Below, piece after piece: positions 31,062 through 36,060 of a stretch of DNA of 36,060 nucleotides. Made by a program: the position numbers and the translations under genes. The stretch is from Streptomyces cellostaticus (lineage in GTDB: Bacteria; Actinomycetota; Actinomycetes; Streptomycetales; Streptomycetaceae): contig NZ_JALLIN010000061.1 of assembly GCF_023630175.1 (NCBI RefSeq), positions 1-36,060 on the forward strand. The letters run 5' to 3'. Below the pieces are notes generated by a model. That model was not told where the DNA came from, searched no databases, and saw only the letters and a program-made list of their open reading frames with translations. Each line of letters opens with the position of its first letter. Positions within the stretch are counted from its first letter, which is position 1.

Positions 31062-32075
31062 TCACATCGCCGCGAGAATGTCCACCGAGAACACCAGCGT
31101 GGCGCCCTTCTTGATGCCGCTGCCGCTCGGCGGGGTGTCGCCGTAGCCCAGGTCCGGCGGTACGACGACCAGGACCCTGCTGCCCACCTTCTTGCCGGTC
31201 AGCCCCTGCGACAGCCCCTTGACGACCTGCTGCATCTGCTCCAGCGAGAACTGGCTGAGCCGCCCGGAGTCGTACGTCTGCTGGAACGGTTCGTCGGTGC
31301 CCCAGGACACGCCCTTGAACTGGCACAGCACCGCCTGGTTCGCCTCGACCTCGGGACCGTCGCCCTCCAGGACGTAGACGGAGGCCGGCTTCTTCGGCGG
31401 GGTGCTCTCCTTGGCCGGCTTGATCTCGGGCGCCTTGCCGTCGGTGTTGGTGCCGACCGTCGGCAGCGCCGGGTCGTCCTGCGGGACCGGCTTGCCGTGG
31501 GAGGAGCTCTTGGAGTTGAAGGAGTCGATCAGGTCGATGACGAAGACCAGGGTGTCGGTGCCCTTGATGCCCGCCTGCGCGTTGCCCGAGGTGCCGTAGC
31601 CCCAGGTGGGCGGGACAGCGATGAGCACGCGGCTGCCGGTCTTCTTGCCCTGCAGGGCGTACCGCCAGCCGTCGATGAGGCTGCCCTGGGCGAGCTGCAT
31701 CACCAGCGGGCGGTGGCGGTCGTAGGAGTTGTCGAAGACCTTCGCGGTGCTCCAGATCTGGCCCAGGTAGTTCGCCTCGATGAAGTCGTTCTCCGCGACC
31801 GTGCGGCCGCCGCCCGCGATGACCGTCTTGACCGCGAGGTCCTTCGACGGGTCGCCCGGCCCCTTGGCGACGGTCGGCTTCTCGCCGAACCCGGTGCCCG
31901 CCGTGATCGCCGGCAGCGGCCCGTCCACGACCTTGGGCGGAGGTACGGAGGACGCCGAGCCCGACGGTGTCGGCGACGCGCCGGCCTTGCTGGACTCGGA
32001 CTCGTCGTCGCCGCATCCGGCGAGCGTGACCAGTCCTGCGGGTACGGCGGCGAGGAGGAGTGAGCGTCGGCGCAC
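31062..32075 (-). CDS. FKBP-type peptidyl-prolyl isomerase lipoprotein with two FKBP domains
   Basis: The 337-residue protein begins with a lipoprotein signal (MRRRSLLLAAVPAGLVTLAGC; lipobox cysteine 21) and a Ser/Asp-rich spacer. Two FKBP domains follow, about 85-180 (NYLGQIWSTAKVFDNSY; LIDGWRYALQGKKTGSRVLIAVPP) and about 230-335 (QVVKGLSQGLTGKKVGSRVLVVVPPDLGYGD). The domains are diverged from each other, and the second keeps the better catalytic pattern. It should fold proteins outside the membrane, for example Tat or Sec substrates. The start is GTG. It lies downstream of pafA but a strong hairpin separates them. Confidence 0.9.
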   Translation of the reverse strand: MRRRSLLLAAVPAGLVTLAGCGDDESESSKAGASPTPSGSASSVPPPKVVDGPLPAITAGTGFGEKPTVAKGPGDPSKDLAVKTVIAGGGRTVAENDFIEANYLGQIWSTAKVFDNSYDRHRPLVMQLAQGSLIDGWRYALQGKKTGSRVLIAVPPTWGYGTSGNAQAGIKGTDTLVFVIDLIDSFNSKSSSHGKPVPQDDPALPTVGTNTDGKAPEIKPAKESTPPKKPASVYVLEGDGPEVEANQAVLCQFKGVSWGTDEPFQQTYDSGRLSQFSLEQMQQVVKGLSQGLTGKKVGSRVLVVVPPDLGYGDTPPSGSGIKKGATLVFSVDILAAM

Positions 32076-32141
32076 GGGAAGGGCCTCGTAATCGGTCGGT
32101 CGATCTTGCGGAATGGCGTGCGCGCAACTCTACGACGCGGG

Positions 32142-32174
32142 ACGGGCGCCGTACGGTGAACGTACGGCGCCCGT
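32142..32174 (-). terminator. pafA terminator hairpin
   Basis: ACGGGCGCCGTACG (32142-32155) and CGTACGGCGCCCGT (32161-32174) form a perfect 14-base stem with a GTGAA loop, 48 bases after the pafA stop. T-rich bases follow on the transcribed side only weakly. Confidence 0.75.
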
Positions 32175-32222
32175 GTTGTGTTCCGGCATTTCGGTGCGGA
32201 AACACTTGACTCGCGTGGTCTG

Positions 32223-33584
32223 TCACATTCCGGCGATGAGCTTCTCCACACGGTCGTCCACCGAGCGGAACGGGTCCTTGCACAACACGGTGCGCTGTGC
32301 CTGGTCGTTGAGCTTGAGGTGCACCCAGTCGACCGTGAAGTCCCGGCGCTGTTCCTGTGCCCGGCGGATGAAGTCGCCCCGCAGCCGGGCCCGAGTGGTC
32401 TGCGGGGGTACCGACTTGCCCTCGAAGATCTTCAAATCGTTGCAGATCCGGGCGGCTTGACCCTTTTTCTCCAGCAGGTAGTAAAGGCCCCGGCGACGGT
32501 GGATGTCGTGGTACGCGAGGTCTATCTGGGCGACCCGCGGATGCGACATGGTCATGTTGTGCTTGGCCCGGTACCGCTCGATGAGCTTGTACTTCATGAC
32601 CCAGTCGATCTCGGTGCCGATGCGGTCCAGTTCCTCGGTCTCGATGGCGTCGAGGGTGCGCCCCCACAGCTCCAGGACCTGCGCGACCGTGCCGGTGCGG
32701 ATGCCCCGGCGGTCGCAGAAGTCGACGGCCTTGTCGAAGTACTCGCGCTGCACCTCCAGCGCGGAGGCCTCCCGGCCGCTCGCCAGGCGCACCTTGCGCC
32801 GGCCGGTGATGTCGTGGCTGACCTCCCGGATCGCCCGGATCGGGTTCTCCAGGGTGAGGTCGCGCATCACGGTGCCCGCCTCGATCATGCGCAGCACCAG
32901 GTCGGTCGCGCCGACCTTGAGCAGCATGGTCGTCTCGGACATGTTCGAGTCGCCGACGATGACGTGCAGCCGCCGGTAGCGCTCGGCGTCCGCGTGCGGT
33001 TCGTCGCGGGTGTTGATGATGGGCCGGGAGCGGGTCGTCGCCGAGGAGACGCCCTCCCAGATGTGCTCGGCGCGCTGGCTGACGCAGTACACCGCGCCGC
33101 GCGGGGTCTGCAGGACCTTGCCCGCGCCGCACAGCAGCTGCCTGGTCACCAGGAACGGGATGAGGATGTCCGCGAGCCGGGAGAACTCCCCGTGCCGGGC
33201 CACCAGATAGTTCTCGTGGCAGCCGTAGGAGTTGCCCGCCGAGTCGGTGTTGTTCTTGAAGAGGTAGACGTCGCCCGCGATTCCCTCCTCGTGCAGGCGT
33301 CGTTCCGCGTCCACCAGGAGTCCTTCGAGAATGCGCTCGCCGGCCTTGTCGTGGGTGACCAGTTCGGTCACGTTGTCACATTCGGGTGTGGCGTATTCCG
33401 GATGCGACCCCACGTCCAGATAGAGCCGGGCGCCGTTTCGCAGAAAGACATTGCTGCTGCGGCCCCATGACACGACACGGCGGAAGAGGTACCGCGCCAC
33501 CTCGTCAGGAGACAGGCGGCGCTGTCCCCTGAACGTACATGTGACGCCGTACTCGTTCTCCAGCCCGAAAATGCGGCGGTCCAT
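32223..33584 (-). CDS. pafA: Pup--protein ligase PafA
   Basis: The 453-residue protein has the PafA/Dop glutamine-synthetase-like fold. The ATP/Mg motif RRIFGLENEYGV is at the start, and LYLDVGSHPEYATPECD holds the catalytic aspartate (Asp57, matching Asp64 of studied PafA). The nucleotide-binding region contains FKNNTDSAGNSYGCHENYLV. PafA joins the C-terminal glutamate of the small protein Pup to lysines of target proteins, marking them for the proteasome. The first residues match the family, which fixes the ATG at 33582-33584. The stop of the MFS gene is only nine bases upstream, so read-through from there is possible; no strong ribosome-binding site is seen. Pup, Dop and the proteasome are not in the window and would be expected to the right. 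Confidence 0.97.
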   Translation of the reverse strand: MDRRIFGLENEYGVTCTFRGQRRLSPDEVARYLFRRVVSWGRSSNVFLRNGARLYLDVGSHPEYATPECDNVTELVTHDKAGERILEGLLVDAERRLHEEGIAGDVYLFKNNTDSAGNSYGCHENYLVARHGEFSRLADILIPFLVTRQLLCGAGKVLQTPRGAVYCVSQRAEHIWEGVSSATTRSRPIINTRDEPHADAERYRRLHVIVGDSNMSETTMLLKVGATDLVLRMIEAGTVMRDLTLENPIRAIREVSHDITGRRKVRLASGREASALEVQREYFDKAVDFCDRRGIRTGTVAQVLELWGRTLDAIETEELDRIGTEIDWVMKYKLIERYRAKHNMTMSHPRVAQIDLAYHDIHRRRGLYYLLEKKGQAARICNDLKIFEGKSVPPQTTRARLRGDFIRRAQEQRRDFTVDWVHLKLNDQAQRTVLCKDPFRSVDDRVEKLIAGM

Positions 33585-33593
33585 GACTGAACA

Positions 33594-34853
33594 TTACGCC
33601 CGATCCCCCGAGCTGAAACGGGGTTCGGCAGCACGATTTGGATCATTTTCCGATGAAGCCGCAACAACCCCGCTCCGCGCGGGAGCTGCGAGGACCCGCC
33701 CGGTGGCGAGCAGGACCAGCAGGGACACCGCTCCCGCGGCGCCGGGGACGGCGTATCCCCACAGCGGGCCACCGGCCTGGACCACCGGGCCGGCCAGGCC
33801 GGTTCCCAGCGAGGCGCCCACGGTGAACGTCGTCACGAGCCAGGAGAACGCCTCGGTGACGGTGCCGCTCGGCGCGTGCCGGTCGACGATGATGAACGCG
33901 CAGGCGATGCAGGGGGCGAGGAACACCCCGGAGACCAGGCTCAGCAGCACCATGGCGACGGCGCCCGGCATCAGCATCAGCGGCAGGTAACAGACCGCCA
34001 GAAGGGCCACCAGGACCCGCAGTCGCCGCTCGGGCGCGCCGCTCCAGGCACGCGCGCCGTACAGGGTGCCGCCGATGAGCGCCCCGAGGCCGAGCGCGGC
34101 CATCAGCCAGCCGTAGACCGCGTCCCCGCCGTGCGCGTCGGCGTACGGCACCGACGCCACGGTGATGGAGCCGAGCGCGACGCCCACGAACAGGAAGGCG
34201 CCCAGCAGCACCAGCAGGCCGGGCGAGCGCAGCGCACCCAGCCAGTGCGCCGCGCGGGGCGCCGAGCGCCACGCGCGCGAGGGCGGCGAGAGGACCACCG
34301 AGAGCGCGCCGAGGACCCCGACGGCGTTGAGCACCAGCAGCGCCGCCCGCTCCGACCCCAGCGACACGCACAGCGTCACCAGCAACGGGCCCACGGTGAA
34401 CATGACTTCCTGGGCGACGGCGTCCATGGCGTACGCGGTGTGCACCTGCTCCTCGCGGCGCAGCACCGCGGGCCACAGGGCCCGCAGGCCGCCCTCCAGC
34501 GGCGGGGTGAACAGGCCGGCGGCGGCCACGGCGGCGCAGGCGAGCGGCAGCGGGTCGGTGCCGGAGCACGCGAAGACGGCCATCGCCAGCGCCGACAGGA
34601 CCGCCGCGGGAAGCTGGACCCGCGGCTGCCCGTACAGGTCCACCAGGCGGCCCAGCACGGGCTGGCCGACGGCGTTGGCGACGCCGTACACGGCGGCGAG
34701 GACGCCCGCCAGGCCGTACGAGCCGCCCTCGGCGCGGACGAACAGGACCAGCGCGATCGCGGCGGTCGCGTTGGGCAGCCGGCCCACCAGGGTGCCGGTC
34801 AGCAGCCGGGCCGCGTGTCTCGCCCTGAGGATCTCCAGGTATCCCGCGGCCAT
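33594..34853 (-). CDS. Major facilitator superfamily transporter
   Basis: The 419-residue protein has about twelve hydrophobic segments. The first-half loop motif GRLVDLYGQPR corresponds to the MFS signature between helices 2 and 3. The substrate is unknown; the closest look is to drug or metabolite efflux proteins of actinobacteria. The ATG at 34851-34853 follows TTGGAGG; earlier starts lie in the divergent promoter region. It is divergent from the LacI regulator, with an inverted repeat between, and directly precedes pafA. Confidence 0.85.
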   Translation of the reverse strand: MAAGYLEILRARHAARLLTGTLVGRLPNATAAIALVLFVRAEGGSYGLAGVLAAVYGVANAVGQPVLGRLVDLYGQPRVQLPAAVLSALAMAVFACSGTDPLPLACAAVAAAGLFTPPLEGGLRALWPAVLRREEQVHTAYAMDAVAQEVMFTVGPLLVTLCVSLGSERAALLVLNAVGVLGALSVVLSPPSRAWRSAPRAAHWLGALRSPGLLVLLGAFLFVGVALGSITVASVPYADAHGGDAVYGWLMAALGLGALIGGTLYGARAWSGAPERRLRVLVALLAVCYLPLMLMPGAVAMVLLSLVSGVFLAPCIACAFIIVDRHAPSGTVTEAFSWLVTTFTVGASLGTGLAGPVVQAGGPLWGYAVPGAAGAVSLLVLLATGRVLAAPARSGVVAASSENDPNRAAEPRFSSGDRA

Positions 34854-34868
34854 GTCCCGCCTCCAAGT

Positions 34869-34899
34869 GTTACGTATAACCCCGCTCGCCATACGTACC
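34869..34899. promoter_or_regulatory. Candidate LacI-type operator between MFS and LacI genes
   Basis: GTTACGTAT (34869-34877) and ATACGTACC (34891-34899) are inverted repeats agreeing at eight of nine positions across a 13-base spacer. The first half is itself part of GTTACGTATAAC. The site lies 16 bases before the MFS start and 95 before the LacI start, in an AT-richer patch likely to hold the promoters. Confidence 0.45.
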
Positions 34900-34993
34900 A
34901 TGTGCGCTGTTCACCCGTCCAGACGACCGGATGTGAGCCGCCGGGCCGCGGAGCCCGGCGGCGAGCGACCGCCAGAACAGGAGCAGCCCCGCG

Positions 34994-36016
34994 GTGGCAC
35001 GCAGCAGCACCCGCCCGACCAGCCGGGACGTCGCACAGGCGGCCGGGGTCTCCCAGGCGGCCGTCTCCCTCGTGCTCGGCGACAAATGGCGCGGCCGGGT
35101 CTCCGAGGCCACCGCCGACCGCGTCCGGGAGGCCGCCCGCGACCTCGGCTACCGGCCGAACCTCGCCGCCCGCAACCTGCGCCTCGGCCGCACCCGCACC
35201 GTCCTGCTCGTCGTCCCCGCGCTCACCACCGAGTTCTTCGCCGGTGTCTACACCGGCGCCGCACGCGTCGCCGGCCGGCACGGCTTCGGCGTCGTGCTCT
35301 ACCCGTCCCCCGAGGGCATCGGCCCCGCCCGCGACCCCTTCGCCTCCGCCCAGTCCGCGCTGGACGGCGTCATCGCCTCCTCCATGGCCGCCGACGCCCT
35401 CACCGCCATCCGCGGCGACCAGCTCCCCCTCGTCATGCTCGACAGCGACCCGGACGGCAGCCTGGGCGCCGCCACCGTCAACCTCGACATCGCCGACGGC
35501 GTACGACAGGTCACCGAACACCTGCTCGCCCTCGGCCACCGGCACTTCCTGCACCTCGCCGCCGACGTGCCCTCCTGGACCTTCGAGATGCGCGCCCGGG
35601 AACTCGCCGCCCGCCTCGCCGCCGAACCCGGGGCACGGGTCCGGACCGCCCCGGCGCCGATCTCCATCGACGGCGCCCGCACCGCCGCCGAGGCCGCGCT
35701 GTCCGCACCCGGCCCCCGCCCGACCGCCGTGGTGTGCGACGACGACAAGCTGGCCGCGGGCGCCTGCAAGGCCGTGCGCCGGCTCGGCCTGCGCGTCCCC
35801 GACGACGTGTCCGTCACCGGCCTGGACGACCTCGCCCTCGCCACCGCGCTCGACCCCGAACTCACCACCGTCCGACTCGACGCCGAACTGTTCGGGCAGC
35901 GCGGCATGGAAGCCCTGCTCGCCGTCCTGGACGACCGTGAACCGCCCGGCGGGGACATCCCCGTCGAACTCGTCGTACGGGGCTCCACGGGCCCGGCGGC
36001 CCCCGCCACGCCGTGA
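34994..36016 (+). CDS. LacI-family transcriptional regulator
   Basis: The 340-residue protein has an N-terminal LacI helix-turn-helix (about 8-55, TSRDVAQAAGVSQAAVSLVLGDKWRGRVSEATADRVREAARDLGYRPN), the hinge helix NLAARNLRLGRT, and a periplasmic-binding-like sensor domain ending in PDDVSVTGLDDLALATALDPELTTV. Such proteins usually sense a sugar or nucleoside. The GTG at 34994-34996 follows AGGAGC. It is divergent from the MFS transporter and probably controls it. The codon choice is especially C-rich, but this is within the window's range. Confidence 0.92.
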   Translation: MARSSTRPTSRDVAQAAGVSQAAVSLVLGDKWRGRVSEATADRVREAARDLGYRPNLAARNLRLGRTRTVLLVVPALTTEFFAGVYTGAARVAGRHGFGVVLYPSPEGIGPARDPFASAQSALDGVIASSMAADALTAIRGDQLPLVMLDSDPDGSLGAATVNLDIADGVRQVTEHLLALGHRHFLHLAADVPSWTFEMRARELAARLAAEPGARVRTAPAPISIDGARTAAEAALSAPGPRPTAVVCDDDKLAAGACKAVRRLGLRVPDDVSVTGLDDLALATALDPELTTVRLDAELFGQRGMEALLAVLDDREPPGGDIPVELVVRGSTGPAAPATP

Positions 36017-36020
36017 CCCG

Positions 36021-36036
36021 GCCCCGCGGGCGGGGC
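36021..36036 (+). terminator. Short GC hairpin after the LacI gene
   Basis: GCCCCGC, two bases, then GCGGGGC lies five bases after the stop. A strain-free loop would use about five or six of the pairs. It is plausible as a terminator but short; nothing else is seen to the window end at 36060. Confidence 0.4.
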
Positions 36037-36060
36037 GGCGCCGCACGCCCCCGCACCGGA

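Overview
The window is about 36 kb of very GC-rich actinobacterial chromosome, almost certainly from a Streptomyces. The evidence is extreme third-position G/C, frequent GTG starts, four- to twenty-base gene overlaps, a complete conservon (cvnABCD plus a P450), TatA/TatC next to PafB/PafC, and the Pup ligase PafA. From memory, the gene order resembles the S. coelicolor region that carries glnA4, the cvn9 (rar) conservon and pafA; no comparison could be run here. No rRNA, tRNA, insertion sequence, prophage or CRISPR array was seen. The window reads as core chromosome rather than an island.

Layout. (1) 1-783: 5' part of a minus-strand, proline-rich, repeat-containing protein that runs off the left edge through a poly-G tract. 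(2) 1054-2256: fold-type III PLP enzyme. (3) 2467-7580: an amine-catabolism cluster made of an SDR, an aldehyde dehydrogenase and a GlnA4-type gamma-glutamylation enzyme (minus strand), then a divergent GntR/FCD regulator and a class-I-amidotransferase-like gamma-glutamyl hydrolase (plus strand). A shared sequence element lies before glnA4/regulator and again before the hydrolase. (4) 7698-11109: LysR regulator divergent from a TDT-family exporter, then a metal-receptor-like protein with no signal peptide paired with an XRE-cupin regulator. (5) 11630-15366: a glycine-betaine-type ABC importer (ATPase, and a permease fused to two tandem substrate-binding domains) ending in a 48-bp perfect palindrome. 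(6) 15490-18332: a 5'-3' exonuclease, an iron-box-controlled siderophore-interacting flavoprotein and an RluA-type pseudouridine synthase. (7) 18365-22975: conservon cvnABCD with a P450 whose K-helix lacks the usual ExxR. (8) 23328-30423: HelY-like helicase, TatC, TatA, two small proteins, PafC and PafB. (9) 30586-33584: two FKBP-type prolyl isomerases and PafA. (10) 33594-36016: MFS transporter and divergent LacI regulator.

How the genes work together. The glnA4 cluster can be read as a nearly complete gamma-glutamylated pathway: ligation of glutamate to an amino-alcohol, alcohol oxidation by the SDR, aldehyde oxidation by the ALDH, and hydrolysis by the amidotransferase-like enzyme. The FCD protein is the likely local regulator. 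The conservon genes form one overlapping transcription unit for a membrane-associated GTPase switch. PafA, PafB and PafC belong to the pupylation and DNA-damage-response neighbourhood; the proteasome genes would be expected just beyond the right edge. The most unusual structures are the near-identical 429-bp blocks inside the two substrate-binding domains, the shared element in the glnA4 cluster, the non-canonical P450 and the repeat protein at the left edge.
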